Shown here: positions 1 through 7,350 of the stretch, piece by piece
Position numbering within the stretch: the first letter of the stretch is position 1
How the letters are laid out: each line of letters begins with the position of its first letter
Source of the DNA: Candidatus Sulfopaludibacter sp. SbA3
GTDB lineage: Bacteria > Pseudomonadota > Alphaproteobacteria > Caulobacterales > Hyphomonadaceae
DNA length: 61,951 nucleotides
Assembly (NCBI GenBank): GCA_945913285.1
Contig: CAMEDD010000013.1
Location: 1-61,951, forward strand
Direction: 5' to 3'
Translations under genes and position numbers: made by a program
The notes under the pieces: model-generated
What the model saw: the letters and a program-made list of their open reading frames with translations, nothing else
Databases searched by the model: none
Told to the model about the DNA's origin: nothing

Positions 1-42
1 CTTCTCGGCCGAAGACTCCTTCGGCCCGGATTTCTGTCTCAT
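1..42 (-). CDS. IS3-family transposase OrfA, first 14 codons only
   Basis: Minus-strand ATG at 42 with a clear GAGGAG ribosome-binding site at 53-48. The 14 visible residues (MRQKSGPKESSAEK) resemble the start of IS3-type OrfA proteins, which carry an N-terminal helix-turn-helix and need an OrfB integrase made by frameshifting. The gene runs off the left edge of the window, so nothing can be said about whether it is intact. The identification rests on a short N-terminal match recalled from the family and on the neighbouring truncated gene. Confidence 0.5.
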   Translation of the reverse strand, partial: MRQKSGPKESSAEK

Positions 43-125
43 CTTCACTCCTCGTATCAGTTACGATGAGCCAGAAATCCTCCTTAAGCAATTTTGCCGA
101 TCTGTCTCACAGTCGCTGACGGGGA
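1..125 (-). mobile_element. End of an IS3-family insertion sequence (partial)
   Basis: The first bases hold the start of a transposase on the minus strand, preceded by about 65-80 bases of non-coding DNA that abuts a gene fragment similar to pdxJ. This layout (short terminal non-coding stretch, then orfA) is typical of IS3-family elements. The exact boundary cannot be fixed because the other end lies outside the window. It probably falls between about 107 and 125, where the pdxJ similarity stops and TG-starting sequence begins on the minus strand. Confidence 0.55.
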
Positions 126-649
126 ACAGCGCCGGCGATGACCGAAGGCTCTGGGTCAATAAACACGATCACCCGCCCCGCAATCTGGCGAAATGCCGTC
201 ACAGCATCGCGCATGTTCACCGGAGTATCCCGCGCGTCGAACTTCCATCCTTCTTCTGACGTGAAGGCGGTAGGGCTGTCGGGAACAAGAGTGCACTGCT
301 CGGGCCTGACTGCTTCCACGATTCTGAAGAGGCGATCATCGGGATAGCCTTCGATGTTCAGTTCGAAACCCGGCCGCCAGGGCTTCATCCGCTCGGCGAG
401 CAGATAGACGTCGTCTTCGCGGATATGCCGCTGATCAGGCCTAGGGTGGACTGTGATTCCGTTGGCCCCGAATTCATAGGCCAGGTCTGCAAAGTGTAGC
501 AGGTCAGGGACACCGGTCCGCCGCGAGTTGCGAAGCAGAGCGACTTTGTTAAGGTTCACGCTCAGTCGGGGTGCGTCTATTATCTTTAGCGCTTGCAGAC
601 TGCTGGCCGCTTGGCCAAGTGGTGAGGGAGTCTTTGACGCGTGTGGCAT
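107..649 (-). pseudogene. Truncated PdxJ-like pyridoxine 5'-phosphate synthase
   Basis: PdxJ condenses 1-deoxyxylulose 5-phosphate with aminoacetone phosphate in vitamin B6 synthesis. The reading frame holds the N-terminal part of the barrel: LSVNLNK..LLRNSR, GITVHPRPDQRHI, a region ending in LVPDS, and FIDPEPS. It then leaves the family and stops after about 145 matching residues, where roughly 240 are expected. The VNLNK version (instead of VNIDH) is typical of a PdxJ variant subfamily, so this is probably not the housekeeping copy. The break coincides with the IS3-like end, so insertion most likely truncated it. ATG at 649 is the first ATG; a TTG at 706 gives a longer, unmatched N-terminus. 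Confidence 0.7.
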
Positions 650-897
650 GGGTATGCGTATTTTCTTTTTCGTTGGTAGGCCCAACGGGACTGGGTCAGA
701 AAGCAAACATTTGAACGCCGATCAGGGCCATCCGTACCAGCCGCGAACCGCTGTCGTTGGTTAGCCGGCCGGCGAATCCGCAGCAAAGTAGCTGCGCCTT
801 AGAGTAGCGGTTCCGGCTTTCCGTGCAGCATGATCCACGTGGTGGCGAGTTTTAGGCCGTGGTCCTTCTACCAATTGAAGCGAGCGACCTGAAAAAA

Positions 898-929
898 CGA
901 GCCGACCGGAATTCTTGCCGGTCGGCTCG
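898..929 (-). terminator. Rho-independent terminator of the fasciclin gene
   Basis: A perfect 12-bp stem (898-909 with 918-929, GC-rich, 8-base loop) is followed on the minus strand by six T (complement of 892-897). It lies about 40 bases past the stop of the fasciclin-domain gene and points the right way for it. Confidence 0.85.
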
Positions 930-970
930 CCTTAGTCAGAAGTTCGAAACGCCTTCCAGCGGAGGCTGTG

Positions 971-1387
971 TCAGCCTTTCGGCATCAAAACCGAATCGAT
1001 CACATGAATGACGCCGTTGCTGCAGGCGATGTCAGCCGTGGTCACGTTGGCATCGTTGATCTTTACTCCGTGCTTCAGATCGATGTGAAGGGTTTCGCCA
1101 TTGAGGGTGGCGGGCGTCGCGCCATCCGAGAGATCCTTCGCCATAACCGAGCCAGCAACGACGTGATATGTGAGAATTGCTGAAAGCTTTGCTTTGTTAC
1201 CCGGCTCTACAAGGCTTTCTACCGTGCCGGCAGGCAGCTTTGCGAAGGCTTCATCGCTCGGGGCAAACACGGTGAAAGGACCTGGTCCCTTGAGCGCGCC
1301 TGCGAGATCTGCAGCGGTGACTGCAGCGACAAGGGTTTTGAAAGTACCGGCAGAAACAGCCGTATCTACGATGTCGTGTTCAGACAT
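971..1387 (-). CDS. Fasciclin (FAS1) domain protein
   Basis: A single FAS1 domain fills the 138 residues: an N-terminal segment with [14 protein letters not shown], the conserved [15 protein letters not shown] block near residues 38-52, the YHVVAG block near 74-79, and the closing [16 protein letters not shown]1 domains mediate adhesion or ligand binding. Most bacterial versions are exported, but this one shows no signal peptide or lipobox, so it is either cytoplasmic or exported by an unseen route. ATG at 1387 follows an AAGAAAG stretch. It stands alone with its own strong terminator. Its role here is not known. Confidence 0.85.
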   Translation of the reverse strand: MSEHDIVDTAVSAGTFKTLVAAVTAADLAGALKGPGPFTVFAPSDEAFAKLPAGTVESLVEPGNKAKLSAILTYHVVAGSVMAKDLSDGATPATLNGETLHIDLKHGVKINDANVTTADIACSNGVIHVIDSVLMPKG

Positions 1388-2119
1388 AAAAAATTCTTTC
1401 TTAGTTGTGTGTGCTTATTGGACGTTGACTTAATTGCGCGGGCGGGCGGGTCGTTGACGTAGCCTCTGGTACAGTCCGTATACGGACCGCTAGAAGACCA
1501 TCGCGTCTAGTATCCCTGCGCAAGACCGAACTAGGCCTCGGCTGGTCTGGTTCAATAGCCCTTAGGCAAAAGACAGTTCGGAAATGGAGATACGCAGTAA
1601 GAATGATGTTACCAAGGCAGCCATCAAGGCAGCCATCAGCTCGCCCTATCAGGACCGGGATGTCGTGGCGGCTTAAGATCTGCGTCTGTAAATGATCGGG
1701 CCTGCGGCAAGACAAGATTGTAGCGGCGGTAGCGATCGCAGGCTTGTGCAATTGGCGTCGTTTAAAGCTTAGCGTGTGTGCCAATCCCAGCTGCAGCATA
1801 GACCAAAATATATGGTCGCGCGCGGGTCGCAAGATCAAGCGCTGGCTTTGTGTAAAGGCGCTCGGCGCCGGTAAAACCAGAAGTCACCGTTCAACACTTC
1901 CGTGCTGTAACTCCACCAGGGAAGGCCGGTCACATCAAGTTCAACAGCCCGTTGTCCGTCAAACGGTCAGAAAATGTATTCGGGCTTGACTGACCCTGGC
2001 GGCCTTGACCGGTAAAGACGTTGCCAGCGAAAAGCTTCGACTTGCGGCGCACTGACGCGCCATCTGATCTGCGGTTCTAGAAAACGCGTATACCGCTTCA
2101 ATAGCAACGGAGTTATGAC
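1388..2119. other. Gap without a supported gene
   Basis: About 730 bases between the divergent fasciclin gene and the next small ORF. A 145-codon minus-strand frame exists at 1401-1838, but its composition (runs of R, P and H, no domain) looks like non-coding GC-rich DNA. I see no RNA gene or clear repeat. The promoter of the fasciclin gene presumably lies at about 1388-1450. Confidence 0.4.
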
Positions 2120-2302
2120 ATGGACCCGAACTACAGAGAACGTCTGATGGCCCGAATGCTGGCCGAACAAGCACGGATGCTCAATACCGACGGTATGGTT
2201 GATGAGGCGCGCGAACTGTTGGTCAAAGCCTTTGCGATGTTGCTCGCGTTAGCCGCCCCGCCGAAGCCTGCGCTTGTCCCAGTGCGTATTCGCCGGCGCT
2301 AA
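2120..2302 (+). CDS. Small hypothetical protein, 60 aa
   Basis: Not recognised. ATG at 2120 has a GGAG about eight bases upstream. The peptide begins MDPNYRERLMARMLAEQ and is predicted to be largely helical (alternating Ala/Leu/Glu/Arg up to about residue 45), with a short basic tail (VRIRRR). No signal peptide, Cys motif or domain. Nothing in the neighbourhood suggests a function. It could be a chance frame, but the ribosome-binding site and amphipathic pattern support a real small protein. Confidence 0.4.
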   Translation: MDPNYRERLMARMLAEQARMLNTDGMVDEARELLVKAFAMLLALAAPPKPALVPVRIRRR

Positions 2303-2548
2303 CCGCGCTAAACTGGGGCTGCAGCGCTGTCTGGCGCAGCGCACTGCCGACGCGCACCCAACTTGGCCGTGAAATCCGTGCTCTGCGCTGCCCACCAATA
2401 GTGGGCACTGTAGGTTTCCGTTGGCGCCAGTTTGCCGGGCGAGGTTTTTGCACTCAGGACTACAGAGCGCGGAATTTCTTCAAAGCTTATCACGCGGCGT
2501 GAGCGCCGCAGGGAACGTCTTATAGCCAGAAAGAAGTCAGGGTGAATC

Positions 2549-3190
2549 ATGGCGACCGTTTTGATAATGGGGGCGAGTAGCGGGATCGGTCTTGCAACGA
2601 CGAAGCTGGCCATCGAGCGCGGGCATTCGGTCGTGGCCTTCGCGCGCTCGGCAGACCGGATAGCTTTGCAGCATGCAAGGCTCAAGAAACTGGTCGGAGA
2701 TGCGCGCCAAATCGATGATGTCCGGCGCGCCCTTACAGGTGTCGACGCGGTCATGCAGACGCTCGGCGTACCGGCAAACGCGCGCATGCTCACAGGTCCG
2801 ATCGACTTGTTTTCGACAGCAACGGCAACGCTCCTTCCTCTGATGAAAGACGCCGGCATCCGCCGATTGATCAGCGTGACGGGTTTCGGCGCCGGGGAAA
2901 GCGGGTCGAGGATACCGCCCTTGCAACGGCTTGGCTTCGATCTGGTTTTCGGCCGTGCCTATAGCGATAAGGGGATTCAGGAGAAGATGATCAAGCAGAG
3001 CGCTCTCGAATGGACTATCGTTCGGCCGGGTGTCCTCATAAACACGCGCAAAGTGGGGCGGTACCGCGTACTGGTTTCCCCGCAGGACTGGCGCAATGGG
3101 ATTGTCTCGCGTAGCGACGTTGCCGATTTCCTGGTCAAGCAACTCACCGACGATACCTGTCTCAAACAGGCGCCGGTGCTTGTAAGGTGA
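2549..3190 (+). CDS. NAD(P)-binding oxidoreductase, atypical SDR
   Basis: The 213-residue protein opens with a Rossmann strand and the dinucleotide-binding motif GASSGIG (about residues 8-14), followed by a strand/helix pattern and a VTGFGAG segment. It fits the NAD(P)H-binding (NmrA-like/atypical SDR, PF13460) group. That group lacks a strict YxxxK catalytic pair, and none is obvious here. Substrate unknown. Cytoplasmic, no signal peptide. ATG at 2549 follows an AGGGTGA stretch. The gene stands alone between a gap and a convergent membrane protein gene. Confidence 0.8.
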   Translation: MATVLIMGASSGIGLATTKLAIERGHSVVAFARSADRIALQHARLKKLVGDARQIDDVRRALTGVDAVMQTLGVPANARMLTGPIDLFSTATATLLPLMKDAGIRRLISVTGFGAGESGSRIPPLQRLGFDLVFGRAYSDKGIQEKMIKQSALEWTIVRPGVLINTRKVGRYRVLVSPQDWRNGIVSRSDVADFLVKQLTDDTCLKQAPVLVR

Positions 3191-3351
3191 TCGAGTGCGA
3201 CCCGCTTTTAATTGTCTGCCTGAACCTCGCCGCTGCGCATACTTTGGAATGGGATGCAGGACCAAATAGGTCTCACGTCAGCTGCAGCGCTGATCGCCGG
3301 TGGGAATGTAATCTTGAACTGCGGTCTGCCCAGGCATGCTGACCTATAAGA

Positions 3352-4191
3352 TCACTGGCCGTCAGTGTACTGAGAGGATTTTGGAATAATCCTTGGGCAG
3401 GCGTAGGGTACTGCCCGGCGATATGTCTCAAAGCGCTCGCCATAGCGCTTGGCAAAGCGGCGTTCCTTGAGAAGCGGGGCCAGGAAGCAATACGCTGTGT
3501 AGGTAATGGCCAGACAGAGCTGATCCGGCGTCCAGACAGGTACCAACCAGAGCGTCAGTGCAAAAGCCACATAGATGGGCTGGCGGATGATACGGAAGAG
3601 TCCGTGCGTCGGCATGTCTGGAAAGCGCACCGGGATTTTCCCCATCAAGGATAACCATCCCAGCGCACCTGACTGAACTTCGAGGCCGGCATCGAAGCTG
3701 GCTTTCATCAGCATGAGCCAGGATGCGGCATAAGCGGAAGAGACGAGCGCGAATGTCCAGCCCTCCGCTCGCCACCAGATGATCCCTGACGGGGTCCAGA
3801 GTGCAAAGAGGGCGATGAGCTGGAGTGAGGCAATGAGCGCATAGGAAGTGGTCGCCAGTGCCGGGCCATGCGGTCCTGGAACAAGCCGCGCCAGCGCACG
3901 GCCGCCTCGCCGTGTCAGGAACAGGGAGTGTGCCAGAGGAAATTGAGCAAGCAGCAGAAAGTTGGCGACCAGGGCCCATGGCAGCGCTACCCTTCCAAAA
4001 CTTTCGCTCAGGCCGAAAAACATAGCCGTAATCATGGCGAGGCCGGCTACAGCGAAAATCAAATGAGTTGCGAGACCCAGGCCAAGTGCCAGCGCAATGC
4101 GGCCGGTGCCCGCCGGTGGACGCATCGCTGCGCGGATTAGCCGGGCAAAGCCCTCCACTCGCGGATCAGCCCACAGCGCTCTGAAATCCAT
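3352..4191 (-). CDS. Membrane methyltransferase of the isoprenylcysteine/phospholipid type
   Basis: 279 residues with about six hydrophobic segments. The C-terminal part carries the ICMT/PEMT-like signature: RIIRQPIY (matching the RHPxY motif), then a conserved acidic residue in KERRFAKRYGERFETYRRAVP. These motifs form the S-adenosylmethionine site in integral-membrane methyltransferases. The bacterial substrate is unknown and could be a lipid or small molecule. ATG at 4191 is the only good start. It is convergent with the preceding oxidoreductase gene and divergent from the DUF2805 gene. Confidence 0.75.
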   Translation of the reverse strand: MDFRALWADPRVEGFARLIRAAMRPPAGTGRIALALGLGLATHLIFAVAGLAMITAMFFGLSESFGRVALPWALVANFLLLAQFPLAHSLFLTRRGGRALARLVPGPHGPALATTSYALIASLQLIALFALWTPSGIIWWRAEGWTFALVSSAYAASWLMLMKASFDAGLEVQSGALGWLSLMGKIPVRFPDMPTHGLFRIIRQPIYVAFALTLWLVPVWTPDQLCLAITYTAYCFLAPLLKERRFAKRYGERFETYRRAVPYACPRIIPKSSQYTDGQ

Positions 4192-4359
4192 GGCTTTTCA
4201 AATCATCGGTTGCTCGATTGTTGAAACTACGGCTCTCACGAAGTCGATCAATTGCGACACCTAGCCTTTGTGACATGCGCGTCGCATTGACTTTTAGCTG
4301 CGGGGAGACAGCTGGCAGGCTTGGTCCATGGGTCTTTACGAGTTGAAACTGAAACGAAC

Positions 4360-4572
4360 ATGTCCAGACCTCCCATTGACGTTGCAACCGAGAGCGAGAT
4401 CATTGAGATGGCGCTCAGCGATCATGTCACCTTTGCGCAGATCCGGGCTCTGTACGGGCTGGGACCTGACGAAGTCAGGGCTTTGATGCGCCGGCGGCTC
4501 AAGCCCGGAAGCTACCGGGCCTGGCGCAAGCGCGTGCGCCGGTTCTCTGACCGGCGCGAGGTCTACAAATGA
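4360..4572 (+). CDS. DUF2805 (TIGR03643) small protein
   Basis: The 70-residue product has the family pattern: IIEMALSDHVTF at the start, a helix-turn-helix-like YGLGPDEVRALMRR, then LKPGSYRAWRKRV and a basic tail. Function is unknown. From memory the family is often found beside photolyase/cryptochrome genes and light- or singlet-oxygen-induced genes, which fits the photolyase-like gene 3 kb downstream. ATG at 4360 was chosen because the family match begins there; an earlier frame start at 4321 adds unmatched residues. The stop overlaps the next start (ATGA). Confidence 0.8.
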   Translation: MSRPPIDVATESEIIEMALSDHVTFAQIRALYGLGPDEVRALMRRRLKPGSYRAWRKRVRRFSDRREVYK

Positions 4573-5127
4573 CCCGTGACCCTCATCCCTGGGCGGCGAG
4601 CCTTGCCTCCATGCAGGCTCAGGTCTGGAAGCGGCGTCCATGACCGGCGCGCACCTGCGCGGCATCCGGCGCTTGGGACTGTCACCCCTGAAGGCTTGCC
4701 CCGAGTTCGCACCGTGGTCCTGCGAAGTGTTGACCGGCTAACCGCGCATCTGGAAATCCATACTGACCTGAATTCAGCAAAGGTCTCTGAACTGCGTGCG
4801 ACGCCGTTTGCAGCTCTGCATTTTTGGGATGAAGCGGGGCATCTGCAAATACGGCTGGAAGCCGAGGCCGTGATCCTCTCCGGCCCGGAGGTTGCCGAGA
4901 TCTGGGCGCGCGTTCCTGAGACGTCACGCTTGAGCTACGGGATTACCCCTCAGCCCGGGCATCAGATCGCAGGCGCTCTCGACTATTCAAGAAAGCCTGA
5001 TCCAATGTCGTTCTCAGTTCTGCGGCTCAAGGTCACGGCCATCGACGTCCTGCATCTTGGCCCGGATCATCGCCGGGCCAAATTCATACGCTCCGATGAT
5101 TGGGCCGGGCAATGGCTGGCGCCGTGA
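4569..5127 (+). pseudogene. PNPOx-like FMN-binding protein (Alr4036 type), frameshifted
   Basis: From ATG 4569 (overlapping the DUF2805 stop) the frame reads MTRDPHPWAASLASMQAQVW and KRRP, then stops at about 4643. The second reading frame, open from 4576, picks up with GVHDRRAPARHPALGTV and runs as a good pyridoxamine-phosphate-oxidase-like fold (RTVVLR, HTDLNSAKV, QIRLEAEA) to 5127. Joined, the two give the usual Alr4036-family protein of about 185 residues, so a one- or two-base indel near 4615-4640 separates them. This is either a true pseudogene or a sequencing error. The family binds FMN; its substrate is unclear. Confidence 0.75.
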
Positions 5128-5316
5128 AAGCAGCCTTTACGCAGCCAGTTGCTGCTCCTTCAACTGGCGACTGATGTTGCGTTTCTGACCCGCTGCATCT
5201 CTTGCCCCCAGTGAGCCCGGAAGCTGGACTCGCGGTACATATCGCTCCCGAGCGGACAAGTGCCTTGCCAGACGAAAATCTGAGAATAACATCGGTTAAA
5301 ACCAGAGGTATTCATT

Positions 5317-6138
5317 TTGGGTAATTCGCACCCCGCCGTCGACCTGCAGCTGTTTGAACGCGCAACCTCGCGCTTTGCCCAGAAGCGCGCGACGCTTGAC
5401 GTTGACGCGGTTGGAACGCTGGCCAGTGACATTGTCCGCCGCCTCTCGCGGACGGTAAAGCCAAGCGAGAAACTGCCCGAGACTGTTATCAGCGCAGCGA
5501 GCATTGGCGCGTTCTGCGACACACTTGTGCACGATGATCCGTACGCCGCTTTGCAGTTTATCGACGCGCGCCGCGCTGAAGGGATAACCCGTCAGGATGT
5601 ATATCTCGGCTATATCGGCGCTGCTGCCACGATGCTCGGCGAGCGCTGGGATGACGACCGGGTTTCACTCATCGAAGTCACCGTCGCGACTGGGCACCTG
5701 TATGCGCTTATGCGCAGCCTGAGGGACGAAGAGACTGGCGTGCGCCTCGCCTACGATGCGCGAAGAAGCGCTTTGTTTGCGACTGTCCCCGGTGAAGACC
5801 ATGGGATCGGGATTACGATAGCGGCCGATATGTTTAGGGAGGCGGGTTGGGAGATCGATCTCCAGATCGGGATTGAGCATGATGAACTTATGGCACACGT
5901 GGCGCGGTCCGCGCCCCATGTTATAGGTTTGTCCCTGAGCACAGAACGACGGCTTGGTGAATTGATGCGGCTCGTGGTTGCCATGCGCATCACCGTGCCA
6001 AACGCAATCATAGGTGTGGCCTCGGGCGCTGGGCTCGACCCGGACCAGCTAAAGAATCTTGTCGACATCGATTTGCTTTTTGGAGACGCGCAATCAGCGC
6101 TGAGTGAGCTTGACCGTATGGTACGGTTGCGGGCTTGA
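5317..6138 (+). CDS. B12-binding domain regulator, AerR/PpaA-like
   Basis: 273 residues in two parts. A helical cap-like segment lies at about residues 60-130 (FIDARRAEGITRQDVYLGYIGAAATMLGERW), and a Rossmann-like B12-binding domain at about 145-270. The cobalamin loop reads GEDHGIG: the ligand His and following Gly are present, but the usual Asp two residues before His is Glu. The GIGITIAADMFREAGWEI segment resembles AerR/PpaA light- and oxygen-response regulators of purple bacteria. There is no DNA-binding domain, so it probably acts on a partner. Start is TTG 5317, about eight bases after AGAGG. It could sense cobalamin, light or haem. Confidence 0.75.
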   Translation: MGNSHPAVDLQLFERATSRFAQKRATLDVDAVGTLASDIVRRLSRTVKPSEKLPETVISAASIGAFCDTLVHDDPYAALQFIDARRAEGITRQDVYLGYIGAAATMLGERWDDDRVSLIEVTVATGHLYALMRSLRDEETGVRLAYDARRSALFATVPGEDHGIGITIAADMFREAGWEIDLQIGIEHDELMAHVARSAPHVIGLSLSTERRLGELMRLVVAMRITVPNAIIGVASGAGLDPDQLKNLVDIDLLFGDAQSALSELDRMVRLRA

Positions 6139-6732
6139 AGGCGTCTGGAAGCGGCGCCCCGATTTTGATCTATCCTCAGTCATCATTGCCCGGATGGTCA
6201 GCTCTTCAGGGTCATGCGCGATAAAGCCGCTGGGGTGGGGTGCGCGTGCAAATTCTAGCCTTTTCCAATTAGGCTGCAGGTCCTCCACAGACCCGAACGT
6301 CAAACAGGATCCGGCGCGCGTTTCAGGTCCCGAAGCGGCCGCAAGAAGCCGATTAGATCGTCCGATGTTGCCAGCTTCAAGGTGCCTGGGTCGATTTCGT
6401 TTTACGATCTTATCCATGTCGCGGCTGGAACATGCAGCATTGCCTAGCCGACGAATGTTCGCCTGCGCACATCATCTTCGACCGGAACTTTGACCTCCTA
6501 TTGGCGGTCGTGGTCCCGGATACGTGCGAGCGCAGCCCGCACTCTTGCCTCAATCGTGGATCGACGTGGAGATTGGGCGCCTATCGGCGCGCCACCTCAT
6601 TGATCTCGCTGAAACTGGCGGGGTCATGTTCTGGCGCCGAGTCATAACTCTGCGGCAGCACACCGCACGCAACAACCCGGTCCACCTTACGTCAGCTTTC
6701 GTAAGCCAAGCCGTTAAAGCGGAGTGCAGCCT
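6139..6732. other. Gap with one copy of a conserved short segment
   Basis: No convincing full-length gene. A minus-strand frame at 6094-6417 (107 aa) has an ATG but no ribosome-binding site and no family. A tiny minus-strand frame at 6581-6685 (GTG start, 34 aa) ends in SAPEHDPASFSEINE, and a closely similar tail occurs at 10123-10179. That argues for a coding or functional remnant. Confidence 0.4.
6596..6640 (-). repeat. Diverged repeat, copy A (SAPExDPxxFSxINE segment)
   Basis: 45 bases that align without gaps to 10135-10179; I count 37 identical positions. Both copies read in the same minus-strand frame as SAPE(H/D)DP..FS(E/K)INE shortly before a stop codon. The preserved frame suggests a shared C-terminal coding sequence, not a non-coding repeat. 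Confidence 0.6.
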
Positions 6733-7065
6733 ATGACGAGTTTGAGCCATCGCGGTGTGGCGCGTTTATTTGTCTGGATGTACGCGGTGCCGGTCCTCGG
6801 CTTCTGGGTAATGCTGTCCTTCCTGCCGCTTGCCGGAGTGCTGGTTGAAGGTGCGACAACACTCTCGATCATCGGCGATAGTCTGTTTTTTGTTCTCGGC
6901 TTTGGCGGACTCTTCTCGTTGAACCTGCTTGCTCTGTATTTCGCCGCCGGTCGAGATCAACGAACGCAAATCCTCGGGGTCATGCGGGGACGCGTTGGCC
7001 TTGTATCCGCGTATGCAACAGTCTGGCTCGTCGGCTATTGGCTCTTCAAATACCTTGTCGTGTGA
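6733..7065 (+). CDS. Small membrane protein, hypothetical
   Basis: 110 residues from ATG 6733, with GGAG eight bases upstream; a GTG at 6724 would add three residues. It has three or four strongly hydrophobic segments (around LFVWMYAVPVLGFWVML, SLFFVLGFGGLFSLNLLALYF, and a C-terminal LVSAYATVWLVGYWLFKYL), so it is an integral inner-membrane protein. I do not recognise the family. It lies between the B12-domain gene and the photolyase-like gene on the same strand, but with long gaps, so co-transcription is uncertain. Confidence 0.6.
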   Translation: MTSLSHRGVARLFVWMYAVPVLGFWVMLSFLPLAGVLVEGATTLSIIGDSLFFVLGFGGLFSLNLLALYFAAGRDQRTQILGVMRGRVGLVSAYATVWLVGYWLFKYLVV

Positions 7066-7153
7066 ACCGATGTATTCCAATATAGTAAGTCGGCCGTTCT
7101 TGCGGAGCGGACTGAAAAACCATTCCCGACCCTCCGGCTGAGTGGCAAACAAG

Positions 7154-7212
7154 GGCCAGGTTGGCTCCGATCATGATCAACAGGCAGAGGCAGGCTCTCC
7201 GGTCCGGTCATT
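7154..7212 (-). repeat. Diverged repeat, copy A (small membrane peptide segment)
   Basis: About 60 bases similar to 9925-9985. On the minus strand both read as RR.CL.L.IMI.A.LA, a short hydrophobic segment. In this copy the frame is not continuous with the upstream ATGAC, which suggests a small indel. Just upstream on the minus strand both copies carry a short frame rich in GGG followed by Tyr, ending in TGA that overlaps an ATG. Confidence 0.5.
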
Positions 7213-7350
7213 GTGAACCAGCGCCGTAAGATGCCCCCCCCCCGCGTCCATTGATATCAAGCTCGTGGTGCACCGCTCAGCGTCCGGACTCCATGCCGAT
7301 TTGCAGACGTAGCCCCTTGAGACTGTCCTTCACGGCCTACTTCAGCAGGC

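Noticed and set aside
1401-1838. 145-codon minus-strand frame upstream of the fasciclin gene
   Set aside because: No ribosome-binding site, no domain and non-coding-like composition.
6094-6417. 107-codon minus-strand frame overlapping the end of the B12-domain gene
   Set aside because: Overlaps a well-supported gene by about 45 bases, has no ribosome-binding site and no recognisable family.
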